A stretch of DNA of 64,000 nt, taken from Steinernema hermaphroditum (taxonomy: Eukaryota > Nematoda > Chromadorea > Rhabditida > Steinernematidae). Every line of letters begins with the position of its first letter. Within the stretch, counting starts at the first letter, position 1. The notes under the pieces were generated by a model that searched no databases, was not told where the DNA came from, and worked only from the letters and a program-made list of their open reading frames with translations. This document shows positions 22,075-33,773 of this stretch, in pieces. Position numbers and translations under genes: made by a program. The stretch spans positions 8,122,001 through 8,186,000 of the forward strand of contig CM059625.1 of NCBI GenBank assembly GCA_030435675.1, written 5' to 3'.

Positions 22075-22574
22075 ATTCCGGAGTGTATGTGCGGCGATTG
22101 GAGCAGTACAGCTGCAGTACATACTTTTATACGGGTCCTTTTTATTGGCTTTTCACAAATAGCCACAACGGTGGACAGCAATGTATTTTTACCCAATTTG
22201 AGCAACTTCCTGATTGTATGTCATTTACACTGTCCAATGAACATCTCCAGTGTGACAAAACTGGCCGCATACACTTCCAAATAGACCAGCCCGGGACCAT
22301 TTCTTTGTTCGTCGGTTGAATAAACGGATGCTTAATGTACTTGAATCCATAGTGCCTGAGATAGACTCGAGAACACTGAAAGGGTATTGTCTTCCCAGGA
22401 GACCCGATACTTTGACCAGATTGAGTAGTTTCTATCAAGAATCACAGACTTGGCTTATGGTCGAAAATTCAGTGTATTTCGACGAAATCGGCTGTAATAC
22501 AACATTCGGAATCCTATAAATAACAGCTATAATAACAACTTTGATAACAACAATGAACAAAACGGGAATGTTAT
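22075..22574. other. Convergent intergenic region
   Basis: 500 bp between the stops of the calmodulin-like gene and the zinc-finger gene, holding both 3' UTRs. No feature recognised. Confidence 0.4.
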
Positions 22575-23838
22575 TCAGGACTCATTTTCTACAGGCGTGG
22601 GAATATCGGTACACTCCTCCTCTGACTGCTGATCACTATCAACCATATCACCACCACCCCCATTGGGACTCTTGAAGTTCTTTATGCTGCAGTTGTGGGC
22701 ACACTGGAGATGGTAAGCCAGCTGGCGTCGTGCATGGTAGTTGATATTGCACCAATGACAGCTATAAAGCGGCTTGCCTAAATAAATGCGTGGTTTCATG
22801 AAAGAAGATACAAAACATTGCAGGAAAATGATCGCTGTCTGCAGACTCACCTCCTTTATGACGATTTTCGTGGTCGTCTCTTTGAGCAGCGGTCCGAAAA
22901 AGACGAACACATCCAGCGACAGCACAAGCGTAGTTCTTTTCGCGTTTGGGGACTGCATACCGTTTCTTGTGCACAGAGAGAATGTGTCTGCTGACCGCTT
23001 GTCGAGAGGCGTACATCTTGCCGCAAGTCGTGCACTGAACCTCATCTAAACACAGCACGAAGAGTACGAATTCGTTGACTTTAGAAAGGATGAACCAACC
23101 TGATGTATTTCGTTCGGAACTGTCGAAGACACTGCGATTTCCGTACTGTGGAATGTCTGTTGCTGTAGACGACGATGATGCTGCAGCAGTACCCTCAAGG
23201 GCTTTGCTCGCGTTGCAAGGAAGATTCTTGCAAGGAGCTTCAGCACTCTGATTGTCACTTTCATCATGAATTTCTTCCACGGTTCCTTGAGATGTTCGTG
23301 CTGAGACATCGCCGTTGCCATTGTCATCGCCCATCGCAATCGCCGACTGGCTACTATTGGGAGTTGATTGCGACACCATGAAATTGGCAGTTATTGGCAG
23401 ATCTGGATGACAGTCGCGAAAATGCTGCTTGCGTTTACATTTTGCGAAGTGAATATTGCAGCCTTCGATATCACAAATAATATTCCGTTGAATGTCATGC
23501 GATTGCCGAACATGACGAGCGACCATATACTTCTTGGGATGAGTGTAAGAACATTTCGGGAAATCGCATGCAAAATTCTTCCAATGAAGGGAGGAATTAT
23601 GTTTACGAAGTTCCGGAGCCGTATTAAACTTCACCTTGCACAAATCACATGAGTACAACACTAGAAATGAGACGCCATAATATAACTATATGTACTCACT
23701 CGACTTACTCATGTGGTTATGGCGAACATGGATCTCAAGTTTCGATGGCGTAACATATGACTTAACACAGTGCTGGCATTTATACTTTTTTTCGGCTGAC
23801 TTTGCTTTACTGTCTGCAGAGACTGTCTCTGCTTCCAT
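22575..23838 (-). CDS. C2H2 zinc-finger protein, seven fingers
   Basis: A probable nuclear DNA-binding regulator of 365 residues. Exons: 23838-23700, 23660-23100, 23045-22851 and 22777-22575, phase 1 at each junction. Fingers in order: CQHCVKSYVTPSKL, CDLCKVKFNTAPEL, CDFPKCSYTHPKKY, CDIEGCNIHFAKCK, a Ser/Thr/Ala-rich linker of about 100 residues, CTTCGKMYASRQAV, CAVAGCVRLFRTAA and CHWCNINYHARRQL. The tail is acidic (DSDQQSEEECTDIPTPVENE). Fingers 3, 4 and 6 have the CxxxxC spacing of TFIIIA-type fingers. No clear orthologue. An acceptor (TTTGCAG) lies 12 nt before the ATG, and the S16 stop is only 198 nt upstream, so these two may form an operon. Confidence 0.88.
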
Positions 23839-24036
23839 AGTAAGAAGGCACTGCAAAGCACAATAAAAACGACGGAAAGGGGAGCATAAACATCAGAGAA
23901 GCACCGGAAGATGCACCAGCGAATTCCAATGGGTACAGTGGCACACATAACGCCCAAAGAAGTTCAGTCCGCAGTTTATTTGTTCACCTAATAACAATCC
24001 ATAACAACAGACGAACACTTCTCTCCCAGAATTCGA

Positions 24037-24519
24037 TTATTTGACATCCTCAGATGCTTTTTCGCTAGCAGGAAGAGCACTCTGGCTCTCAAGAAGTTCA
24101 CGATTATTCCTAGCACGAATGAACGTCTTTGGGTGAATTGGGAATAAGCCAGACAAGCCTGAAAAAATGAGTCAATATTAAAGAAACCATGAATAGGAAT
24201 AACATACCTAAGAGCTCTAGAACAGGTACAGAAATATGAGCGTCTCTCTCTCCAATCCAGTATTTCAATCTACCGTAATTCAAAGCCACGAGCTTCTCAT
24301 TTCTTGTATTCGGCAACGGGTCAAATGTTCCAATCTGGAAAGAAGTCAAAGCCACGTGCAGAGTAACCATACCTGTTCAAGGATACTGCTTTCATAACGA
24401 CGACCCAATGCACGGTCAGGGAAGACGCAAATCTGATAAAACGGTCGGTTCGTACATCCAAACAACGCTAATCCAATCGACGGTCTTCCAAAATATTTCG
24501 GAATGACAAGCTTTCTCAT
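24037..24519 (-). CDS. mrps-16: Mitochondrial ribosomal protein S16
   Basis: A component of the small mitochondrial ribosomal subunit. Exons 24519-24373, 24334-24208 and 24158-24037 give 131 residues. Recognised by NRPFYQICVFPDRALGRRYE, GTFDPLPNTRNEKLVALNYG, RLKYWIGERDAHISVPVLEL and LSGLFPIHP, which align along the length of animal S16. A trans-splice-like acceptor (TTTCAG) is 5 nt before the ATG. Intact; first of a possible two-gene operon with the zinc-finger gene downstream. Confidence 0.93.
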
Positions 24520-25023
24520 GTCTCCTGAAACAAAACATGCACAGTGAATACAGAAGTACGAATGTGCTCATTTCTCTCTAACAACTCATTGGAAACATGC
24601 GCAAACGAACACAAAAATAAAAATAAAAATCGCTAATTACGCAAACCCAGAAAGCAGTGAGCAAAACAAGCGACAGTTGCTTGTAAATAATCGTGCAAGG
24701 TTGTCGTTCCAGGAAGCAAACGAAACACAATCTATCGTAGGAACTTCTGTTTCATCGTTCTTGCGTGCATGCAAATATGAACTCGACGTGCTCGATTGTA
24801 AACTTTTCATATTATGTCTCCCGGAAGAAAGCTCTTTAGTCTTTAGAGCATTAATAATGAAATTGGCGAACTCAATTGAAAGCCAGCTTCTCTGAAATTC
24901 CGCAATGTAGAAACGCTCTGTAATTACCCACATTTCGAATGAACGCTGTTCTAATCTCATTATCACAACAACAGTATCACAGATACACCACACAATCAGA
25001 CATCTATATAATACAAGCCTCAA
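24520..25023. other. Intergenic, S16 upstream
   Basis: 504 bp between the IL-17-receptor-like stop and the S16 start, on the same strand. Frames here are shadows without support. Confidence 0.4.
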
Positions 25024-27292
25024 TCACGATGTTGTTGAAGAGGAGTCGTAATCATCTGGATTTCCAACGACTTCGTATTGGGGATAGGATGTCAGCGGCA
25101 CTCCGCTGTCGATCATCTTGGCATCATCTCTCTCCACCTCTGGTTCCTGTAGCCCGTATTTATGTGATAACGCGATCTGTTCGTTAGCAGTTGGGAGTGT
25201 TTCTGGTGGTTTCAGTTCCAAATTCGCAGAGGAAAGGAGAGCTGTGCTTTCGTTTTCCGCGATGCAAAATCTGAAAGTTGGAATGGTTCATAAAAACGTT
25301 TTTTTTGACTCTACCTTTCGGCGATCCAGTCGGTTTGCGTGCGATTGAACTCTTCGAAAGCACGAACGGCCGTCTTCAACTTGCTGAGATCTGCGTTATG
25401 ATCAATGATGGCATTCGCGTCCACATGATGAAGAAGGCCAACAAGGTTGCCAAAATCATCTGGAAAAACTATCCGTTTCGCCGGGAACGAAGAGAGATGC
25501 TGTGGAATTGAACTCTCTGGAGAGTAGGACATTCGAGCAAAGATATACTTTGTCCAGTTGCTATTCTGGTGCACGTCCTGAAAGTAGCACTTCTATCTTA
25601 GAAGTCGTATTCACTGAGGCTTAACGGAAAACATCGATTCAACGGCGGTGCAGAACATGTCGGGGTAATGCTGTCTCGTTTGCATCTTCTCTTTGCTTAG
25701 AATTCGAGGGGTGGTTGCCGAAAAAACAAACAGGACATGGTCTACCATTACAATGGTCTCGAACAACCAGGAAAGTGGGTAAATTTCTGAAAACACGGCG
25801 TGTAACGGGGGATCGATGAGATCGAACTAACTGGGATCGATGAGATCGAATTGATCAATATACACTGAAGCGTTTCCGTATGCTCGTAGAAGCTCGGCAA
25901 TTGCAAGGACTGCGCGACTGTGTTCATCGCAATCGTCCGAGTAAATTACAAGCACTGACGGACGGTACTGTAATTCGACATTCCGAGCAGGGCGTCTGGC
26001 CAACCTCCGTGGTCGAATCAATCGGAAATAAACAATTACGGAGACCAAAACGACGGCCACTAGCAGAACAGCACCTAAATTCACAGAACGGTTTGCTTTC
26101 AACTAATTCACAGAATACCCGAAAGGCTGAACACAAGGTGCCGAGTTGCTTCTTTCAGTAAGAGTTCTTCGCGTTTTTCGCTGGTGAACTTGTCCTCAGA
26201 TACAGTAAAGTTGATGTGTGTATGGGGACAATAAGTGCCGTCACAGTCGTGTCGATCCACATAAACGAATAAAGTGTAGCTGCCTTCGTTAACGTCCTTC
26301 CATTTAAATCCCGTATGTGGTTTCCTGATGACTTGAGTCCATGCAAATTGCAGAGTTTCACCTATTTGCTTATAGATGATAACACTAATTTCGTTGTGTT
26401 TAAATGCGGGCTGCTCGGTGTATCGAATCCAAACGCCCTGAAAAATATGACCGTAGAGTTCATTTCCATTTTTCTAGTCATACATCCGATGGATTTGTAT
26501 CGACAAGTACCAGTGGTGACCAAGGATGCTCCTGTCCGTAGAATGCCGCAATTTCCTGGTGAACTTGCGATTCCATTGGAATAGTAACGTAGAAAAAGGA
26601 GCTAAATGACAGCTAGCTCGGGAGGTCTGCATAATCTGTTACCTGCACATCTGAGGATGCAGAGTTACATTGATTCCGTACTGAGACAGTCCGAACAGCC
26701 GAAAGCAAGTGTAGGCAAATCGGTAAGGTAACTGAAATAGTTCAACACTAATAGATCGATACAGAGGATCGTCGTTCACCTCAGTAACCTCAGGTTCCTC
26801 CAAAGTCAAAGAGCGACATGGCCAAATCATTTTACCCCACTTGCTTATTTGGACAGTGTGATCATGGCAATACTCGTCATGCTGATTAGGCGCTTCCAGA
26901 CACTGTACTCGAAGAAAAACAGACGTTGCGTTAGTGTGAACGGTCATGGATACATTTAAGTTAACATGTGGCAGTCTAAACGTACTCATAGAAGCATCGT
27001 TCTGTGGGGCTTACATGTTGGAGCCATTTGGAAGAACGGCGACGGAACGAACGGAAACGTCCAGTTCGCTGTCTGTACACGTCCGAATCACTCGTGGATA
27101 GCGGTCCGAGCATTTCTTTGTGTCGGTTTCGATATAATATTGCGTCGTGACAGAACTGTCATTCGTGCGACGAAGCTGAACATCTTCGCGGCAGGTCGTC
27201 TGTGCCGACGAAGAGCGTGTTGTGTAGTTCAAAAGAAAAATGAAGTAAAGGAACGTCTCCAAATGTAAGGCATTCCTTCTGTCACGTCTCAT
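25024..27292 (-). CDS. IL-17-receptor-like protein with SEFIR domain
   Basis: A single-pass surface receptor for IL-17-type cytokines. Exons: 27292-27015, 26975-26643, 26601-26484, 26437-26119, 26074-25832, 25786-25626, 25577-25315 and 25270-25024, all in phase, 653 residues. A signal peptide (FLYFIFLLNYTTRSSS) precedes a Cys- and Asn-glycosylation-site-rich ectodomain of about 320 residues. One membrane span follows near residue 350 (AVLLVAVVLVSVIVYF). The cytoplasmic SEFIR module begins PSVLVIYSDDCDEHSR and includes ELLRAYGNASVYIDQFDL, VDHVLFVFSATTPRIL and NWTKYIFARMSYS. C. elegans ilcr genes have this order. The C-terminal tail is acidic. It is one of three minus-strand genes head to tail. 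Confidence 0.87.
25809..25850. repeat. Imperfect tandem duplication at an exon-intron border
   Basis: GGGATCGATGAGATCGAA occurs at 25809-25826 and again at 25833-25850, offset 24 nt. One copy ends exon 5 of the IL-17-receptor-like gene; the other sits in the intron just past the donor. Confidence 0.85.
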
Positions 27293-30200
27293 GACTAAAA
27301 TGTGATTCGTTGCACGCAGTAGGAGGCAACGCTTTGAAGAGATTCAGAAATAAGACAGACATCCAGTAGGTATCACTTTTGCTGTACAAAGTCATTCAAC
27401 TGTCAGCAGTAGTGAATGTCGCCGAATGGCCGATATTGCGTGAGATCTAAAAGGGCAATTCAGACATAGACCACTACGGCAAGATACCTCAATATTGCAC
27501 AAATATAAAGCAGTGGGACCTTTTATGCCTTCTGTTTATTGCTCGGATCACTACTGTCGACAGAACAGTCTTACGCCCATAGTATATGGCAACTTTGCCT
27601 CGAATTTCTGAAAGCAGCGGACGTTCGACATGCACGCCATTCCAGCTGATTGTTAACCAATCGATTAATGATCACACATCCGTATACTTTTGCCGTCTCA
27701 ATATTATCTACATAGTGGATAGAGGCAGAAAGAAGCCAAAAGGCGGGAAGTCCACGCGATCATTTAAATTCGCCTATATTTGCGCGATTGACCCTAGTGT
27801 AGTCGGTAAACATCGCACGTTCTCGTCGGCAAGTCTTGCTCTCTCACTACCGATCCGCATAGTACAGTGCAATTGGACTCCTGGTTGTGATGCATTTGGC
27901 ATAGTGTACTCGCTTACATGTATGACCAGTTTATCACACAGACGAACTAATTCCACATTTGTCAACTTCGTTCGAATGGAACTGTACATATATGTTGAAG
28001 TGACCAAATGTTCCTGTTAGAGCTTGACAACCGTTACGAGAGGGTGGATGTGTATAGACAACTTGCATTGTTTGCGCTAGGAGAATTAACCGGCTTAGGT
28101 TCAGTGTAATCACAAAAATGGAAACGCCCGCTGCAAAACAGCAATTTCCTCGAATTTTCGCGGCTATGAAATTATATTGCTTTTCCCTATATTAGTTCTC
28201 AAAACGCTTTCTAAATTTTGTCCCACGTATGCGGGGCACTACGAACCCTGAACATGTTGTTGAAGTTCGCTGATTTTGGCTGTTGAGACGTTGAAGGCGA
28301 ACGAGATGATGTTATGATTCACACAGTGTTGCAAATTCGTTTAATGCAAATTGAATCGAAGAGAGCTTTTCACTTTCTTTGTCTCCGTTCTGTGACACTG
28401 TTTTCTACTTCGCCGACTTTAACATTCATAGCCTTTTTGTGCACGTTTGTCCCAGCGGAAACCAAGGCTGGAGAAGTGTGATTTTTTTTCTTTCCCACAT
28501 AAAATTAACGACGCTGGGCGCTAATTCATTCAAATGGCACAAATCCGGCCCCAATTTTTTGAATTCTAAGCTGCTCTTAGCTTCCTTTATTCAGTGGCTT
28601 GCCAAAGTTTGATCAAAATGATTATAGGACTCAAAAGTAGACTAAAAAAATCTTCATTTTTAATATTTAAAGACCTGCTCGCGCGTATGGGATGGTCAGC
28701 CATACAACGTCCCTTCCACTTGATGTGTGTTCCTTGCTGTCAAATCCGTTATTAGCACAATTTCTAATTTACGCACGAACCTCTGGGGCTGTGAACCACG
28801 GATGCGCCAGTGACGTAATTGTTGTTGAAGCCACACATTAATGCAACGGTCAGCCATCTGTTGACAAACATTAGCTGCATTTCCTGCTGTACTCCTATAT
28901 AGCGGTTCCCACTCACCTATCGGTCAGCAGCTTCCAGTGACAAGACGGAGAATGAGTTCGCACTTCAATGTTGGCTGTAATATTTTTTACATGTTTTCAA
29001 AACGACGCCTTTCAGCGATTTTGTGCTCTCGGTAAATATCAAAGGTAAAGTTCAAAATGTGTTGACGTTGACAAATGAGGACGATATTTTGTCGAAATTA
29101 CACCATCGGCGCAAATGTGATTAATTCAATCGGATAAACATTTTCGTGATATTCATTCATCGCGGTCTAAATTTGACCGACAACTGTCACAATAAAAAGC
29201 GCCAAAGCATCTTGGCTCGACGACGGTGCGAGAATTGATCGCTGTTTCAAACACAAACGTCCGGCCGAATCCATGATCAGCAGTTGGACGATGATCACAA
29301 TTCGTCTCAGTCAACTCCGACGACTTCCTGTCTTCCTCACTTTTATTTATTTGTTTTTTTGAGCAGAGAATAAGGGTGTCTGCCTAGTTGACCTGCAACT
29401 CGATCCTGTAGATTGAAACAAAGTTCCAATTAACTGCACAACCACTCGAGAAGATGTAGACGGATTTTATTCGCGTGTTTTCTTTGCGGTTCTCTGATAT
29501 ACGTTAGAACCGGCATGTTTGCCAGATTAAGGCGTGCCTATCAGTGCAGTTAGTCCCATGAGAAGTTGTTGGAAGCGTTGTTTCTTTTTCCAGACGTTTT
29601 TCGATGGACACATTTCTTTCGAGGACCATGACTAACTGTTTGGGGCTGGAGGCTCGCTCAGCGCTGCCGTTATTTAGCGCACTTTGGAAGTTTCTTCGAT
29701 TTGGAGGATGTAGTTGTAGATGTGGATATGTAGATATCTAGAGATATTGGACTTCGGCCTTTGCCTACACATGCGCCAATGTATTGAAGTTGCTGCGATA
29801 AGGCCTCATTCGAATGTTTTAAAACGGTTTCTCATGCATTTGAACGCGAGTTATCGTGTGATGTGTCTCGTAAAATATCCCCAACATAGTCGTATCCCCA
29901 ACATATACCATTGTTAGAAGAAACCTTTAAGTGATTGATGAATGTGGCTGTTATAATTAGCCGATGAAGGCCTAATCTCTTTGTGCGAACCCCTTAATTT
30001 TATGCTTTCCTTTTTTTCTGCCTTTCCAGAAAGATTCTAAGTGATAAAAACGGTACACAAACTTTGAGCTTTATGCTTACCCTTTGTGCTTTTACCTTTT
30101 TTGCTTTATGAAGAGAGAGAAAAAAAAATGAAACTCTGACCCATGCAATTCACTCGTTTGAAATATTATCAGTAGTGGGACATTTGTTGCGGTCTTCACT

Positions 30201-30982
30201 TTGATCGATACCGTAGTCCAAAGCGAGATGAACTCTTTTTAGGTCTATAATTGTTCGTGAAAGCAAAAGCGAGGACATTTTTGCTCACTCCCAATTAGCT
30301 GATTTGTGACGTTTCCCCTCCCTCGTATACCTTCGCCGCCCTCTTGGAACATTTCCCAGCCGTCTTCTTCGGTTGTAATTGAATTTGGATTATTTCTCAA
30401 GTTGCATGCGTCGGAAGAAACTGAGTGGATGCCAAATTGCAATCCATCTTTGGATAGATAGAAAGAGCTGCATGTGTCGATCACTGGCAGATCTTTTTCA
30501 TTTTTGATTGGAACGGATTATTGCCTGAAGTCATTAACGTTATCCTACAGGGAGCTCAACATTTAAAAGCAGAAAAACGGACTCAGTTTTTTTCGCTTTT
30601 TAAAAGATTTATATTTTTCTTTGAAACCTTCTCAAATTCATGACCGCTTTTTTCTCAGTTGGTCACCTCCAAATTCGATTCTATTTTTAGAATATTTCGC
30701 TGCAATAATTCTTCATCTTTCGAAAAACGTATTGAACCCATCAAAAGCAACTTCCTGCATTCCTCAATTAGCATTTCAGAATGACCCTGCCAGCGAGCAG
30801 TGTGTTGATGGCGATATTAGGGAACTCAACTATCTTCGATTAAAAAATTCTTCCACTTTTCGGAGTTTACGATGTGCGACGATCAGCGCAAACTGTTTGA
30901 TATCAACGACGAGAGTACTCGCTTTTTCATCAAAGGATTGGAGGACTTCAATGCGTATGTGTGATGCTGACTTAACTTTCAG
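27293..30982. other. Long gene-poor region
   Basis: 3.7 kb with no convincing gene. The longest frame (27586-28020, plus) has no motif, splice support or biased composition. AT-rich stretches occur around 28.6 and 30.0-30.6 kb. It may hold regulatory DNA for the GPCR and the IL-17-receptor-like gene. Confidence 0.45.
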
Positions 30983-30990
30983 TTGGTGAC

Positions 30991-32493
30991 ATGTTTAGCG
31001 TTTACACGATTTTTCATCGCTACGCCTGCAGTTTCATTTGCGTCGCGGGAATACTTACAAACTTAATTCACATGGCCGTGCTGACGCGTCCTCGTATGAG
31101 ACGATGTGCCGTTAATTGTGTCCTAACGGCGGTAGCCATATGCGATGTGATAACTATGGTTTCGTATCTCGTCTATCTTTTGAGATTTCGACTGTTCCAG
31201 GTAAGGCTTTGCTATCGTCACTGAGATCAGTAGAGCTTCTTGAAATTTCCCACAAACCTTCCGAGTAACAAGGTCAACAACTTTCACAGTGTTCAATTGT
31301 GATCGAAGGTTAAATAAAACAAAATTTCTACATGCATGAGATGTTATTCTACGGAGACTCTAGGGAATGCGGGAAACAGGAAGGAAAACAACGTGTGGAT
31401 CATTTATATCTAATAATTATTCATGAGAAATGTCATCGGTATAACCAGGCGTTAAAACAAATTGTATTTCGTTGAAACATCAATACCTATTTATAGTCCT
31501 ACATTGGCTATTCCTATGGTTGGATGGTTTACCTTCAAATCCACGTCCTCGTCAGCATAGCCTTACATGCAATCACACTTTACATGGGAGCGGCACTGGC
31601 TTACATCAGGTGGCAGGCACTTGGCGACATACACAGCAAGTGGCTTCAGCCCAGAACAGCGTGGTAATTCTTTCAAAAATTTAAATATTGAACGAATTAA
31701 CTTATTCCAGGCGAATATTCCTGCTAACGACAGTTGTTGTTTCAATCGTTTGCATTCCAACTGTAATGGTTCACAGTATATACGTGTACGATCCTCCGCC
31801 AACCGAACAGATTGAGGTTGCCGCAGGTTCAGAAGGCGAACTGCACTACACTCTTGACATCGACAGTCAATCGTGCAAATTGTTTAAAGTTAACTTGTGG
31901 TTGAACGCCATGGTTTTAAAGGTAATTTCCATATTGGCTTTCGTGATTTAGCCCCGCTTAGGCAATTCCCTGTATCCTCCTTCTGTGGTTCACAATTGCC
32001 CTGGTGGCGAAGCTGCGGGCGACCGACGAAAAGCGGCACTACCTCTATTCGAAGAGCTTTCGGCGGCATATGAAGAAAACAACGGTTCCAGATAGAACCA
32101 CTTATATGTTAATTATAATGTTGACTGTTTTCCTCGTCACTGAACTGCCTCAGGGATTTCTCGCTTTGCTGCACGGTAAACACAAATCCTATAATAATGG
32201 AAAATGGGATGCTTTCAGGTGTTTACACAGTAGACATCCAAGAGCATATCTACAGAAATGTCGGGGAACTTCTCGATATGATGTCATTAATCAACTGCAG
32301 CGTTGATTTCGTGCTTTACTGTTTCATGAGTTCACGTTACCGGCAAACCTTCAATAACCTCCTAATCCGGGCTGAAAGTTGGCTGCGAAACAAAGGTGAC
32401 CGGAGAACAGTCGTACGGATGCTGAAGATGCCAACTGGTCAGACATCGGTTGTTGAGCCCGACAACCCAGCAACTGCCTTTCTCCAACATTGA
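30991..32493 (+). CDS. Peptide GPCR, myosuppressin/FMRFamide-receptor type
   Basis: A seven-transmembrane receptor, probably for an amidated neuropeptide. Exons: 30991-31200, 31497-31663, 31711-31921, 31962-32175 and 32219-32493, in phase, about 358 residues. The first span contains [20 protein letters not shown], the second [20 protein letters not shown]. Then come [40 protein letters not shown] and [20 protein letters not shown] sixth span carries [14 protein letters not shown] and the seventh [20 protein letters not shown]. The TM1-TM2 motif LTRPxM, the TM6 TELPQG and the TM7 pattern fit the nematode dmsr group. The ATG chosen lies 8 nt after a TTTCAG acceptor; a longer N-terminus spliced from about 30.6-30.96 kb in phase is possible. 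Confidence 0.82.
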
Positions 32494-33773
32494 CTGTTCC
32501 CGCTGTATACGTAAAAACAGACATGTTCGTTCATGTACATAACCGACAACGTTCCAATATAAAATGTTTGAATGACCGCTTACTGCCTTTGCGATATCGG
32601 AGGTCAATGTTTAAGTGTACAATGGCGTGTTCATCCTTGCTTCGTTTCTCAACCACTTACATGATGCTAATGGCACATGAGAAACGATGCGAGGAAGTCG
32701 GTTTCAGTTCTCTGCAATCAACAATTCCTCGTTAGTGACATAAGTAGCCATATTTTATAAGTATAATCATTCTAATTGACAGTCAGAGCTTACTTTTTAA
32801 GAGTGTGAGGTCGTTTTTTGAGAGATCAAATCATTGAAGTTACATCATCTCTACATCGAAGAGTGTCCGAACTTAGAATGGTGAGCGGAAGTAGGGTTTG
32901 ATTTGAAAATATATGGCAACCGTCAGTCGTTCTTTCATTTAGATCATTTATGTTCACAAATCACACATGTAAAGGTGTCGTGGACCGTCGAGACACCGCT
33001 TCTCACCAGAACTTATAGATAATCAAAGGATAACGAGCAAAATACAATATGTGTACATCTGCCAACAAATATATATTCACACAATCTTCGCTTTTCATAT
33101 ACATGATCTCCGGTATAGAGTTCGATACGCGTACAGCGTACTGTCTTTTGCCATAAAAGCCCCCCACACAATGTTTTATAGCTCGTCTTCATTCATCGTC
33201 AACAACACATTTTTTCAACAACACATTCACTATATCCACATGCGTTCTATTGTTTAAATGGGTTCCATTCATACCGTCTACTGCAGAGTGGATCTATTAT
33301 TCTGAACTCGCTACTACAGAGTGGCTCTGTAATTCGGACGCCCTAAAATGGGACTTTCTTCTAAAATGGCGAACAAAGTTTTTGTACTTCCATCGAACTG
33401 TTCATCAACGTAAGGTTCTATATTTTATGACGTTGCACTTTGCGCTATCACCTGCAATGAGGACGAGCGTCCATACAACTCAAGGAATTGCGTCGATTGC
33501 TGCACAGAGCAGCTCGGGACGTATGGTCAGTCAGTCGTCCGCAAACGGTGCCAGTGACCTTTGAGGGTGCAGTGGCGGGCTTCGCGGCAGGATTGGCGGG
33601 ACGTCCTGATGTTGCCATAACTCGTGCGCGTTGCCGCGTTCTGTCGACGGGTCTCTTCGTATTTTGCGGGCGCCGAAGAAAACGTCGCGTTTTGGCGTCC
33701 TCTCTTGATCTGTCGAGAAATAGTTCGATGCCTTTTTAGATTAGATCGTCGTTCATTTCTTTTATCAGTAGAA
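32494..33773. other. Intergenic, topoisomerase II upstream
   Basis: 1.28 kb. Frames near 33.25-33.75 kb are long in three phases on both strands because of GC-rich sequence, but have no motif. Probably the top-2 promoter and leader. Confidence 0.4.

Noticed and set aside
27586..28020. 144-codon plus-strand frame as a gene
   Set aside because: No signal peptide, domain, splice signal or homology; composition looks random.
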